DNA of 64,000 nt from Aegilops tauschii subsp. strangulata (GCF_002575655.3 NC_053035.3:499812601-499876600), one strand, 5' to 3'; counted from the stretch's first letter, positions 11,721 to 23,643 are shown. Notes: generated by a model from the letters alone, not told the origin. A program made the numbers and translations.

Positions 11721-12449
11721 TGTTTGTTCATTTGTTTGGACCAAAGTCTCTGGGCTCATGCCCTTGGTCCTATTGGACCATGTCGTGTGCTGGTGGATCG
11801 TCTATCTCCTGCCTCCCAAGCTAATGGGCCCCCTTTCTACATGGTCATGATAGGTTTACTCGGCGTCCAATCAGGAGATGTGTCAAGCACGTTTCTTGGC
11901 TGACACACCTAGATTTCAACATGTATGGCGCTACTACAAGCATTCATCAGACAGTGGTTACCAATCCGTACACCTCTCCTAGCACAACTAGAATTTCCAT
12001 CTTCTCATATCCCAAACATGGCTCACACTATCCCTATCCCCAATCTTTGTCACATTTTGTTCCCCTAGGAGTCTAGGACCCATGGCCATGGGAGTTGGAG
12101 GGGTAGCATAGTAGATGAGGAGTTTGTGTTGGGTCTTAGCTACCAGAGTGGTCGACCATGGCTCAAGGTAAGGCATTCACTATGGGTTCAAGGCCCATGG
12201 ACGTTGCAGATGTGCAAGAATCAAGACGATGGGAAGTCAGGAAAAAAAGCCGATGTTGGCATGTACCATCATGCAACATCACACCATGTGAAGGACACAA
12301 TGGTGAAATGGAATATGGAGTTGGTCATACTGGGGCCCTATCCAAGATGGGGAGTGGTGGGAAGTGGGATCAATTGCCTAATGATTGGTGCGGCCTGAGG
12401 TACTATATGGATGATGAAGGTGGTGAACCTTGGTAGTTGGAAATATGAT
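11721..12449. other. No recognisable feature
   Basis: Short open frames occur on both strands but none has a known domain, and the composition is unremarkable. The degraded LINE begins to be recognisable to the right of about 12450. Confidence 0.4.
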
Positions 12450-14267
12450 GGAGGGACACATGGGAATGGGACCTCGAAGACGTGTGAAACGCCATGAGCA
12501 TGAAGAAGAGGAAGAGCGCTTCCCAATTGTAGTTGCAGAAAAACTCATCGATGCTAGTAAGGGAAATTCTCTGTCATTACTCCAGGTAAAACATCACTTT
12601 CCGGCACTTGATATCTACTGGACTAGCAGTGTCGAGTGCTGCCCTAAATCTAGCCATGATTTTGCGCTTGAAAATGAGGTTGTTTTTGTCACTGGCCTCG
12701 TAGGTCAGGTTAAAATCAGAACCAGCCATAGTTCAGACAATGGTGGAGGCAACCTAGGTAGCTCGGCCAGCAAATGATCTTTTCTCGCATCGTCGACAGG
12801 ACAGTAAACTGTGGATAGCCAGAAGCCTGTTGATTGCCTTAACAATGTTACTTTTTTCATGGTCGCAAAAGAGCGTGGGAGACAATGATGGCTACATCTT
12901 TGTTCCAGAAGATTACATCTCCTCCGCTCGAGCCGATGTCCGGAAGGACAATGCATGTCGTCGTGCATGCACCTTCGACCTCCCTAACTAAGCTTCCTGA
13001 CCATACATTGATTATAGTTTCCTGAAGACAGAGGATTGCAACTTTTTGCGAGGCAATGATCTTGCACACAACCACACACTTCGCAGGTATATTCATTCCA
13101 TGCACATTCCATCTCATAATCGGATAGGGGGGATCACTCATGGGGAAACAGGAAGATACTCCAATGACTAAATGATTAAATACCCTAGTGCCCAGGAAGT
13201 TCACCACCAACCTAACAGGGGCACATCAACATCCACCAATAGGCCCCAAAGCATGCCAGCATGAATCTAACAACCATAGAGAACATGTATGATAAAAAAT
13301 AACACCAAACTCGAACCGTCAGCATGCCTGCACCAACTGAGACTAATGCAAAGAGTAGCTAACATTACTGATCCCTAGCCTCCTCGGCAGCTCCATGAGG
13401 CCAAGCAAGGCCAGTGGTGTCGTGCAGTGCATCCTTGTCGGGGCGCATGAGCTTCACAATTGCAGCGATGTCTTTGTCCATTAGCAACGCAACGAAACGG
13501 TGAAGCAATGCCTCAACCACCTCCGCCATCATCTTCTCTTTTGGTCCAAGCAGTCCCAGCTCCTTGGTGATGCATAGTGAGGCATGCTGCATGATCGGGA
13601 ACTTGGATGTGTTTGCAACTTGGCGAGCACTGTAGTGAACTAGTACCGAAGCGGTGCGTGACTTGGGTGGGGTCAAGGGGCGATGAGGTTGTGTGTTGCC
13701 GAAGATTCGAGACAGGGCATTGCGGCAGACACGGTGAGGCATTTGGGTTCCTTCCTTGTCGGCGATCTCTAGCTAGCTGACATGGTGGTTGACAGCACCC
13801 AACTGCACCTCCATTATGCGTGCAACAGATGGTGCGTGGTGGCTGAACTAGTCCGGGCTGGAGTCTGGGCCAGACAGTATTGGTCGAAACACATCAAGCT
13901 GCCCCATCAGTCCCACGTTCTCCTTTTGTTGACCATTGTCGAAGAACAGGGGTGCTACCACCATGGCGTCCACTGTGGCATGCAGCTCGGCCGCTAGGTA
14001 GTTAGCAGCACCCTTCGCCGATAGTGGCTTCTTTGCAACAGCTAAAAACTCATCCACTGGGTCGATGTTGGTGCCGCCAACATCCACGACAGTCGTCTTC
14101 GACAGCGCCGCCTGTGGGGGATGCGGTGGAGGTGTGACTGGGCGTTGACAGAAGGGTGCAGTCGCCTTGCTCAAACGCCGTGCGTCGTGTTATCGTCCTG
14201 TGAAGGAACTGGAGTGGCGACAGCCTAGAGGTGAGTGGTTGCGCTGCTATGCACCCGACGAGCCCTC
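12450..14267 (-). pseudogene. LINE fragment: ORF1 C-terminal part and AP endonuclease
   Basis: Read on the minus strand, the segment from 14174 to 13365 gives the C-terminal region typical of grass LINE ORF1 products. From about 13110 to 12500 it gives an APE-type endonuclease. The endonuclease shows WNVHGMN, then AKCVVVCKIIASQKVAILCLQET (the conserved catalytic Glu region), then the later TVYCPVDDARK and ARFRAALDTA phrases, spread over several frames with stops. No reverse transcriptase follows, so the downstream half is missing. The other part of the same LINE lies at 15762-17046, the two being separated by a gypsy solo LTR. It is inactive. Confidence 0.75.
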
Positions 14268-15761
14268 GGATACGTCCATTTTGCATCATGTTTTTGTAAT
14301 GTTGTTTATTATGTTTTTGATTGTTATTTAACTTTATGATGCAATTCTTATGCCTTTTCTTTATTATTTTGCAAGTTTCACATGAAGAGGGAGATTACCA
14401 GTAGCTAGAATTCTGGACCGAAAAAGGCTACGGCAAAGATAGCTATTCCACACAACTTCAAATGACCTAAAAAATTACAGATAATTGTTCTGGAATATAT
14501 AAAAAATATTGGCGTAATAAATACAAGGAGAGAGCCCACCAGGGAGGAACAAGCTCAGGCGGCGCGCCTTACCCCCCCTGGGTGTGCCCTGTAAACTTGT
14601 GGGCCCCCTGGCAGGCCTCCGTTGTTCATCTTCTGCTATATGAAGTCATTTTCCCTAGAAAAAAAAATAAGGAGAAGACGTTCAAGACGAAGCGCCATCG
14701 TCTTGAGGCGGAACCTGGGCAGGAGCACTTTTGCTCTCGGAAACTTCCCTCCGGGAGTGGGAAATCGAAACCATCGACATCACCAATGATCTTCTCATCA
14801 CGGGTGGACCAATATTCATCAACATCTTCACCAGCACCATCTCATCACAAACCCTAGTTCATTTCTTGTACTCAATCTCTGTCACGAAACCTCAGATTGG
14901 TACATGTGGGTTGCTAGTAGTGTTGATTAAATCTTGTAGTTGATACTAATTGGTTTATTTGGTGGAAGATTAAATGTTCAGATCCTTAAGCATATTCAAT
15001 ACCCCTCTGATCTTGAACATGAATATGATTTGTGAGTAGTTACTTTTGTTCTTGAGGACATGGGAGAAGTCTTGTTATAAGTAATCATATGATGTTGGTA
15101 TTTGTTTGATATTTTGATGATATGTATGTTGTTACTTCCTTTAGTGGTGTCATGTGAATGTCGACTACATGACACTTCACCATACTTGGGCCTAAGGGAA
15201 GGCATTGTGGACTAATAAGTAGACGATGGGTTGCCAGAGTGACAGAAGATTAAACCCTAGTTTATGCATTATTCCTAAGGGTCTGATTTGGATTCATATG
15301 TTTCATGCTATGGTTAAATTTATCTTAATTCTTCTTTCGTGGTTGCGGATCCTTGCGAAAGGGGATAATCATACGTGAGTTGCTTATTTAAGTAAGAACA
15401 TCACCCAAGCACCGGTCCACCCACATATCAAATTATCAAAGTAGCGAACGCGAGTCAACTAAACATGATGGACGTGAGTAGTGTGTCCTCGAGAGCACTT
15501 TGCTTTATATAGGAGAACTTTACGTCTTGTCATTTGCTATAAAAAGGATTGGTCCACCTTGCTACACCTTTGCTACTATTGTTACTTGTTACTTGTTACG
15601 AATTATCTTACAACAAAACTATCTATCACTATTATTTACAACACTTGTAGAGAATACCTTACTGAAAACCGCTTGGCATTTCCTTCTGCTCCTCGTTGGG
15701 TTCGACACACTCTTACATACCGAAAGGACTAAGATTGATCCCCTATACATGTGGGTCATCA
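14268..15761 (+). mobile_element. Solo LTR, gypsy, common Triticeae family
   Basis: The left end reads GGATACGTCCATTTTGCATC (the first base of the usual TG is changed). The right end reads CCCCTATACATGTGGGTCATCA. Flanks CCCTC (14263-14267) and CACTC (15762-15766) make a 5-bp target duplication with one mismatch. The LTR interrupts a minus-strand LINE whose halves lie on either side. I recognise the LTR as a widespread Triticeae gypsy type (Sabrina/WHAM/Fatima-like) but cannot fix the family. It is 1494 bp with no internal region, hence solo. Confidence 0.78.
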
Positions 15762-17046
15762 CACTCCTATGATGCCTATTGTGCCGGTGTGCGTCCACGC
15801 CCCAGACAATATCCTTCCAGGACCTGTGGTGGCCGCCGCCCTCGCCATCGTGGTCACAACGCGTGCCATCCCGGGGCATGCCGCGGCAGCTAGCATGTGC
15901 CATGGGCACGCGTGCCTAGCATTGATGATGCTCCGTGCGCTGGCCACCCTCGACCTCCATCATCCACGTTCACAATATCACCTGAGGGAATGGGGCATCA
16001 TCTTGGACGTAGTCCGATGATGGCATGCCACTGTTCGTTGAATGTGATGAGTGTGGGGAGGTGGGCATCCAATCTTCCACCCGGTTGACGTGGATCAGCA
16101 TGTCGTACGGCGTGGCGCCTGGCCGCAGTGCGACATGGTGGTCTGACAGGAAGTAAGCTTGTATCTCCTGCATCCTTCCAGCGCCGCGGAGGAGCACCCA
16201 GAACGTATGCTTGGTTGGGATGTGGACGATGTCCTAGGCCCAAAGCCAGCAGGCGAACGTCTTGGTGTGGCCGTGCTCCAGTGTCTAGCTTTCAAGGCGG
16301 TCCACGTGCACCTTGCGCCCGAGGATGTCCTTCACATCTTCCAGAGACCAATACTGCATCGACACCTTCACGATGACGACCCTGACGTGGAAGTTGAATA
16401 TGTCGAAAGCCACGTGGTCTTGCTCGTGCCACAATGCGATCTTGAAGACGATGTCGTCGACCCGAATGGAGCCATGCCTGACGGCGTTGTCATGATGTGC
16501 CGGCTGGTTGAAGAAGATGAAGTAGTGTTCCGGGTGATACGCCGTCACCCACAGCTGGTGTCGGGGCACACACAACTCTGACCCGAGAGCCCTTCCCATC
16601 GCCACGGGTTATGTCGCGTATACTCCATCCACAACGCGCATGGTGCTGGCTTGGTGGCGCAAGAAGAAGATGGCCTACCCAGCCACCGAGGAGGTCATGG
16701 CCACCTTGTGGCTGGAGCGCGGACGGCAGGCAGGGTCGACTTGGTTGAGCATGGTCGAGAACGGAGCAGGCACGGTCAAAGCGGCATGAGGCGCAGGGAA
16801 GCGAAGGCGGTCACACACGGGAAGAGCCAAGGGAAGCACTGGGCGGAGCCTATTCTTAGCACTACCACCCGGCACTGATTTCTGGGATTTTGGGGCCATT
16901 CCTTGCCGAAATGGCCCGGTAGCTCGCAGATGATGCAGTGGATGGGGTCGCGGCAATCCTTCCGGTAGAGGTGCTTGATGAGGCATCTGATGCAGCGCCC
17001 TCTGAAGCGGCTTAAGAAAGTGTTGTGGCCTGGATCTGCATTGAAG
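15762..17046 (-). pseudogene. LINE ORF1 fragment: CCHC zinc knuckles and DUF4283-like domain
   Basis: On the minus strand, 16990-16900 encodes two zinc-knuckle-like motifs: CIRCLIKHLYRKDCRD, then CIICELPGHFGKEW, whose last Cys is replaced by Trp. From 16605 to 16285 follows the phrase VTAYHPEHYFIFFNQ with FHVRVVIVKV and IWSLEDVKDILGRK-type text. This is characteristic of the RNA-binding region of grass LINE ORF1 proteins. The frame continues in pieces to about 15970 and a basic linker reaches the LTR boundary. It is the 5' part of the LINE continued at 12450-14267. Confidence 0.75.
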
Positions 17047-17135
17047 CTCCTATAACTAGATATTGACTCTTTCTAAAATAGGATTTTATCATGCCTAAAA
17101 TGTTAAACCAACTAGAGATATACACAACAGATATG

Positions 17136-17141
17136 TTTATT
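17136..17141 (-). terminator. Candidate poly(A) signal of the hydrolase gene
   Basis: AATAAA on the minus strand, about 145 bases downstream of the hydrolase stop codon. Position and sequence fit; there is no transcript evidence. Confidence 0.35.
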
Positions 17142-17283
17142 CACGTGCTAATTAAATTTTAGAAAGCATATCTTCACCCCCACAACTTGTAGATGTACAA
17201 CCTACGAGTACTACATATCTTGGGCATGGACGCATGGTGGCCAACATCAATCTCACTCCATACACATCTTCTTTAGACCCAAC

Positions 17284-19061
17284 CTACATCGTGACGTCGA
17301 TGCTACCATCAATCTCGACCTCAGTAGTGACAGGCACTGTCATTTCTCCCTCCTCCGTGCCATCGTGCCCGATTGAGAGCCCCTTGTGGTGCAGCCGCAG
17401 CAGCACGCCGTCGAGTATGCCTACCACCCGCGTCGGCGCGACGAGCTGGGGAAAGTGCCCAACGGACTCGACAATCTCCACGGCCACGTCTGTGCATGCC
17501 TTCGTCATTCTCCGCTCCATGTACTCGGCCACGACCGGCGGTGCGGCAAAGTCATGGCGCACCCCAACGATGGTGCACTGTGCTGGCACGGCGTCGAGGG
17601 CCGGGCGCTGGTCGCCGAGGAAGATCATCCTGGCCACCCCGAGAGCCACGGCCGGGTCCATGGCCAGGAAGCTACGCTCCAGGGGCTCCACAGTTGCGGC
17701 CGCCATGTCGTCGGCAGCGCCACCGGCGGCGTTGGGGACGAAGCCCTTGACCCAGGCTTGGAAATCGGACTCCATGGCCCTCAACATGCCGTGGATGGCC
17801 GCCCCCTCGAAGCCCCCCACGTACCCTTCCTCCTCCGAGTTGATGTACCTGAAAGGCATTGAAAACGAATTTCTCATTTTCTCACTTAAATACGCCGAGA
17901 GTTCATTCAGATAGACTCTGTCACGAAACCAGCATCCACAGCAGTTGAAAGTCCAACCATGCAAGCACAACGGGTAGTCACAGTTTTCTCAGGGTAAATA
18001 GATCTTTTGTTGCTAATTCTAAATCACCATATAAACTTTTAAGTCCATATAGATTTCTTAATAGACAAATACATTTCTAGTTTAATGAAAAGTACTACAA
18101 CTCACGGCACCTTTTAGAATCGATTTAGACATAGAAGAACTCAGTGGACTTATTTAGACGTAGGTAGACTCAAATGGATATACTCCTAGCTGGTACTAAC
18201 CTTCGTCTTCAAATGTAAGACGTTTTTGTATGCTAGCACTAGATATTTTTGAGCGACATGTGTTGCCATGCCACGTCCCAATCGACTGTAGTTATTGGGC
18301 GGCCGGCACCCGGCGGTGATGTCCACAATTTGGCGCCATGAGGGGGGAGATGAGTGGATAGAAAAGATTTCCCCGTGGCTACGGCGATCGTGACTTATGC
18401 ATGTAGGCTCGCCGACGTGGACGGCCAGCCTCACGTCTCGCGTCTCGCCGCTACCGGCGAGACGCATCGGTCGATCTCCGGCGGTGGATGTATGATGTGC
18501 CGCATGCATGCATGGATGACGCAGAGTCGACGTAGGTACGTACCTTGGGGAGGCGCAGAGGAGGAGGAGGTGCGCGAAGAGGTCGGGTCGGCGGGCGGCG
18601 GCGATGCAGCCGACCATGGCGGACATGGAGTGCCCCACCAGCACCGCGCCGAGGACCTCCCTCTCGTCCATCAGCGCGATCAGGTCGTCCGCGAACCGGC
18701 CGAACGTGTACCTCGCCTCGTCGTCGTCGTCCTCAGCGCCCTCCGCGCCGGCGGTGAAGTCCCAGTCGAAGAGGAGCACCTGTGTCCAGAGGCCGGCCGG
18801 TCAGCTGCCGATTTACCGACGTAGGCACCACATGTGCATGCGTGTGTACGAACGTACCTTGTTTGCTTTGGTGATGGAGGGCAGGATCTTGTCCCATGAC
18901 GCCTGGTCCATGCCGTAGCCGTGCGCGAGCACCACCGTCGGCCCCTCGCCGCCGGCGACGACCACCTCCCTCGCGTTCGCGCACCACGGCCGCATCCTCG
19001 CCTCCCTGAACTCAACCTCCAACTCACTAGATTCCACTCGCGTCTCCTCTCGTGCGCACAT
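17284..19061 (-). CDS. Alpha/beta hydrolase, D14/KAI2/DLK receptor-like family
   Basis: Three exons: 19061-18858, 18779-18544 and 17848-17284. The introns are 78 and 695 bp with GT...AG ends, and the joined frame has 334 codons without a stop. The family includes strigolactone and karrikin receptor-hydrolases, soluble proteins of nucleus and cytoplasm that signal through F-box partners. Visible motifs are the oxyanion region VLAHGYGMDQASW (about 45-57), the nucleophile elbow VGHSMSAM with Ser119, RHDFAAPP with Asp246, and VGHFPQL with His278, so the triad is complete. LLFDWDF, YTFGRFADDL and CASPRYIN are family phrases. The core aligns with D14-type proteins of about 270 residues. This one has about 20 extra N-terminal residues and an acidic C-terminal tail of about 35. 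The divergence (C in LLLLCASPRY, an Asp run after GAEG) fits a D14-like/DLK paralogue better than D14 or KAI2 proper. A real ligand is unknown. Confidence 0.88.
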
Positions 19062-19091
19062 GTGGGGAGAAGGAGATCCATCGGTGGTGCA

Positions 19092-19100
19092 ACTTATAGA
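19092..19100 (-). promoter_or_regulatory. TATA-like box upstream of the hydrolase gene
   Basis: TCTATAAGT on the minus strand, about 31-39 bases before the ATG at 19061. If used, the 5' leader would be only a few bases long, so an upstream start site or a downstream ATG (Met23) remains possible. Confidence 0.35.
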
Positions 19101-21964
19101 GGTAGACCACGCGTCCCCATGTGGATGTGGTGGGTGATGTGCGCGTCAGCGTGTGTATACAAAATCCGCTGGGTCTGCCCCGACCGGCAGCCAGAGCCAG
19201 GCAGGCACCATCCAGAAGAACGGTAGGAAAATGGAGATTCCGTTCACTAGCCTGGAAAGTGCTTCTTTGTCGTCTATCAGACCTGGCACGAACGCATCGT
19301 TGGTTGGTACAAAGTCGTACTCTCCTACACGTACATGTCATCCTCCGACGACAATTGACACAACAGAAATCTAGTTAATCAGATTCGGGTGGAAATTTGC
19401 ACTTTACTTTGTGTAGTTTGGAACAGTCAAACCGGACCAAAATTCTATGTTTTGTAAGTTATCTTCATCAAAACCCTAAGCTATATTCATACATGGTCAT
19501 TACTTTGCAAACAGGGTGGGGCGCCCATTCTTTGTGCAACTGATGGGAAATGATCTCTCAGGATTTGTTCGACCGATTTTGGTTCACGGCCTACTAGTAG
19601 GATTTGGCATTATTTACTACTTTTTCTTTTCTTTTGGAAGCCTCTATTCATAGGTAACTGGAAAAACTTATGAACCGTCTGATCTTCATTCAACTGCCCC
19701 AAGCAAATCTAGTATTGTTCATCTTCAACCTCCCTTCCTTCTTCCTCCTCCCGATCCCCCAGCCTACCCTGCCCCATCCGCCGGTCTCCAGCGCCCCCCT
19801 CCCCACCCCCCGCCCGCGGGCACTACCGCTCGTCGCGCCGCCCTCCCCTCGACCTCCCCCCCCCCCCCCTCCCACCTTTGTTGCTGGCCGCCACCCTGGC
19901 CATCTCTTTAAACCCCGCCACACCAATGGAGAACTCCCGCGATCCCCTGCACCCCAACCCTAAGATAGATAATGGGGCCATTACTTCACCCAAAATAGAT
20001 GGTGGGGCTTCCTCTTCTCGGGCAAGCTTGTTTCGTCTCCAGCGAGGTCTGGCCAACAGGGAAGAAAGAAGGAGAAGGAAGGAAGAAGGAGAAAAGTGAC
20101 TGCGTGAAACGGAATTGCAGGCACATGAGAAATAGCAAATCCATTTTCTCTTTTATTGCCATTGAGGCAACCATGTGTGCCAGTTTATCTTATGAACTAT
20201 ATTGCACTTGGATAATCAACTTTGAAATAATCAATAAAAGGCAGCGTGCATCGCGATGCAGACGGCGAAAGGGTTGCCATCTTTTTGTAAGGAAAAAAAT
20301 CAAGATTATCAAGGTTTCATCTAGTAATTAAGAGAAACCGCCGTCCAGTGCTGCTGACTGACATTGAGGTACCAACCGATGATCACTGTTTTTGTGGGTA
20401 TGATGAGCGATGGATCGAGCCGTTTCAATTCTAAAAGTATAGACGATGTGCCTAGCTAACCAACCGAGAAAGTGACCATTAATTAACCAACTGGTAATTG
20501 ATTTCAAAAGTTGAACAGGACCGGGCTCACAATCGTACTAACACTTTTTGTTTAAGGATCATCAGCTAATCTCTAGAGACAAATTAAGAAGGAAGATAAT
20601 CGATGGATGTGCATCCGTGAGACAAAGAGGAGGAAAGGGTATGCACCCGTCAAATCAGCAATCAATAGCTAGCTAGCTGATTAGTTGTTGAGTATGGAGA
20701 TAAGAGTCTCGTACAGCCACATAAATTAGATTACAAAAGCTGGAGAGAGTGGACGTTGGAGAACATGCGAGAGATATGGTGGATCAAGTCCTGTCTGTAT
20801 GTCACCGCAAGTTGCCAAGTTGTTGCCGTCGTCTATCCAGCTGATGCATGCTCGTCCAAAACTAAACTTTTCGTGCATTAAAGAGGCGCCGGCCGGCAGG
20901 CCAGCGTTTTTTGTCGCAATCATACAACAGTCGTATATATACATTTTGGTTGACGGTTGAAGAATTGCAGTAGTGCTAGTGCTCAATCATGCATCCTCCC
21001 AACCACCATGGGCGTCACGACTTAATCGTGCCTGATTTTCGTGGTGATTTTTTTGTAGTCTCTATCACGAGTAATGAGCTTTTTTGAGTTTTTGCATGAT
21101 AATGGACAACTTCAACAATTTTTTTTCCGTATAATAGGCCTAGACACCCTAGAAGCTTAGCGAAATGATCTGTGGCATGGAAATATTTTACGCGAGAAAC
21201 ACGAAATAGAAATCCTAAATGCTCATCAATATACTTTTGCATGATATAATAGGGGTATATAAATTTCAAAAATCACGACGCATACAATAATATGGCTTAT
21301 ATCTGATTAATAACTTCTCGGTCTAGACACGGACGGCTAAATGCAGCACCGCAAAATGAAAGATGAAATCACAACAAATATTAAACTATTTCGGGGCCTG
21401 GGTAGGGGTAAGTCAACTCAAAACCAATTTGGGTCACTTGATTTTTTCTGAATAGTTAGCAAACTGGTCTTGTTCCACCTTCCGCCCTCTTCTGTTTATC
21501 GTCTTTCCCAAACTAGCCACGACCACCGGCTGAACTCTGTCAACCTCCGTCACCCGTGCTCCTGCGCCAACCTCGCCGCCCCGTCCTCCCCTCATCACCG
21601 CCCATCAACGTGTTGGCGCTACCCCTGGCGATCCCTTTAAACCGGCGCACCACCAGATTTTTCCGACGAGCCGGCCTGCCCCCCTCCAGCCCCCATTACC
21701 CAAACTGCCAACCTTTGTACTTTCCTCCACCAGCTCGCCGCTGGCTACGGCTTTGGCGGCCTCGGTGCTATGCCTCATCGTCTACTACCTTCTCCGTTTA
21801 ATCAACCAAAACAAATTAAAAAAAGCAAGCAACTTGAATTTTGCTAGACTGATTAGTCTGACACCCTAATATCGTGAGAAATATACCATCCTGCTAGGCG
21901 TCCATCCAACAGGTGGGTTGGGTTCTCCATGCGTGTGATTAGTTTCAATCATGCACACAACTAC
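19101..21964. other. Low-copy-like flank without recognisable genes
   Basis: Two CT/C-rich patches (about 19735-19950 and 21540-21780) share the phrase TGGC-ATC-CTTTAAACC with a C/G-rich context and may be diverged copies of one sequence. The first contains a C14 run near 19856-19869. Elsewhere the sequence is mixed to AT-rich. Open frames here are low-complexity or overlap on opposite strands, and none shows a domain. Confidence 0.4.
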
Positions 21965-22036
21965 TACCTCTATCTGAAATTACTTTTCGCTTAAATAGAT
22001 GTATCTAGCACTATAATACGTCTAGATACTATGATG
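21965..22036. mobile_element. Stowaway (Mariner) MITE end, degraded
   Basis: The sequence CTACCTCTATCTGAAATTAC and the following AATAGATGTATCTAGCACTA match the terminal and subterminal pattern of Triticeae Stowaway MITEs (CTCCCTCCGT-type start, then a TAGATACATC-like core). Only one end is recognisable here. Confidence 0.5.
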
Positions 22037-22792
22037 ACTAGGTAATAGGTCAAACCGCTATATAGCTCCACTTGCATGCCCGATCCATACGTTGTTTTCC
22101 ACGTACGACTATATAGTGCAAAGGTCAAAACGCTATATAGTTCACTGTTTACACGAGGAGAGGGATGGTTGCGTGTGTGCATGCGTGCGTCCCATTGATT
22201 TTGATGACTGCTCGATCGAGCATTAGCGCCCGAGCAGATGCATGTGTACACGTACGGAGCACGTACGGCGCAGTTATGCGACGGCGGCAGCGGCGGCGAG
22301 ACGACACACGCGCTCGCCGGAGCCAGCTAGCGTACACATGCATGTGCTTCTAGAATCTTCATTTTGTGCCCGTGGTGTAAACGTACATGGAAGGCTGGCA
22401 GGAGCTGGGCTGGGGCCTTCCTGCCAGACCGTGTGGCGCGGCGAGCTCTCTGCGTCGTCGTCGCCGTTGCCGTCGACGTCGCTCGAGTCATTCATTTCTC
22501 GGTTGGTCCAAAGCCATCCATGGCTAGCTGGCGCCGGCCAACGTCTCTACCATGGCACGTCCGTGCGTGCGCCGGCCTTCCCGTTGTCCCCGTCGACGTC
22601 CGTCCTCTGGCCAAGGCTAGCTCAATGCCGCCGATCCTGCTTTCGCACGCACGAGCCTGGCACGGAAGATTTTTTCGGCACAGGATCTCAACGAGTCATC
22701 GATCGATGGCTACGGCGCAGGATCCATCGTTCGGTCGGTCGGCTTGCATGCATGCGTTTTTGTATGATTGTTAATTGCACCGATGACCGTAG
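22037..22792. other. GC-rich stretch between two Stowaway-like ends
   Basis: From about 22145 to 22780 the GC content rises sharply, and a 201-codon plus frame and a 136-codon overlapping frame are open. Codon content is Arg/Ser/Pro-rich and no domain is recognisable. It could be an old captured exon or promoter region. I do not call a gene. Confidence 0.35.
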
Positions 22793-22827
22793 AACAAGTG
22801 TCAAGTATTTCCGAACGGATGTAATAT
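22793..22827. mobile_element. Stowaway-like end, inverted relative to 21965
   Basis: CAAGTATTTCCGAACGGATG is close to the reverse complement of the Stowaway terminal sequence. It is about 760 bp from the end at 21965 and in the opposite orientation. Confidence 0.45.
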
Positions 22828-22929
22828 CTGATAAGATGTGGGTTTGAAAATATTAATGTTTTTCCTCGAAAGTACAAATTCGAATGACTTTATGATTCAG
22901 CTTGATTCGACTCGACGAAGCATGCTCTG

Positions 22930-23239
22930 ATTTTTTTTTAGGCAAAAACATGCAAAGCTTTTATTTAGACGCCACAATGTTTATTGGGACAAAGACAAGA
23001 TCACCAGGTTGGTCTAACCAGACATGGTGGCCGACCCCTAAAACTTAAGCGTGCTTAGCAAGACTATGGGCCTTCACATTTGAGGTCCTGAATTCATAAC
23101 AAAAAAATCATGAAGATAAAAGACCAATGTGATATTTCATGTATCACTGCACCATAAGTAGATGCACTTCCCTCTTTATAGCATCGATCACCACCTTGCA
23201 AATCGAAGCGACGAATATCCTCTGGATATAGAGATCATG
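22930..23239 (-). pseudogene. LINE 3' end: RNase H C-terminus and poly(A)
   Basis: On the minus strand, 23225-22950 reads as the end of a plant LINE RNase H domain. CKVVIDAI, YGAVIHEIS, EFRTSNVKAHSLAKHA and GHHVWLDQPGDLVFVP are recognisable with one internal stop and some frame breaks. It is followed by a TAA, an AATAAAA signal, and an A-tract (T run at 22931-22938 on the plus strand). It is a 5'-truncated LINE copy. The right boundary is obscured by the foldback element inserted at 23240. Confidence 0.68.
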
Positions 23240-23632
23240 AGAGAAAATCATGCGGACACCAACATTCAAAGAAAACTTTGCGAAAACCATGTTTGTAAAT
23301 TAAAAAAATCTAAAAATATCTGGGTTGTTAACAGGATGAAGTTCTATTGTCGTGTGAAATTTCAAGTAAAAACATATTGCGGGATGCGGGCTATAAAAAG
23401 ACAAATTCAGCAATGAATAGTGTCGTTACTTTTTGGCACTATTTAATGCTGATTTTGTATTTTTAATAACTCACATCCCACAATGCATTTGAACTTGAAA
23501 TTTAGCATGGAAATAGAACATCACCTTCTTAACATCACTTTTTTTTAAGGTTCTTTTAGAAGTTCAAAACATCGTTTTCACGTGGTTTTCACCGGTTTCC
23601 ACCGAATGTTGGTTTCCGTATGATGTTCTTCC
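23240..23632. mobile_element. Foldback/Mutator-type MITE with long inverted repeats
   Basis: Two arms of about 190 bp are imperfect inverted copies that meet near 23433, with AATTCAGCAATGAATAGTG against CACTATTTAATGCTGATTTT at the apex. An 11-bp direct repeat TAGAGATCATG flanks it (23229-23239 and 23633-23643), the length expected of Mutator-like insertion. It has no coding capacity. It sits at the edge of the LINE fragment and probably inserted into it. Confidence 0.75.
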
Positions 23633-23643
23633 TAGAGATCATG

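Noticed and set aside
17373..17862. Plus frames of 125-226 codons opposite exon 3 of the hydrolase
   Set aside because: Shadows of a clearly coding minus-strand exon with catalytic motifs.
22242..22847. Plus frame of 201 codons
   Set aside because: GC-driven, no domain, overlapped by another open frame, and it runs into a Stowaway end.
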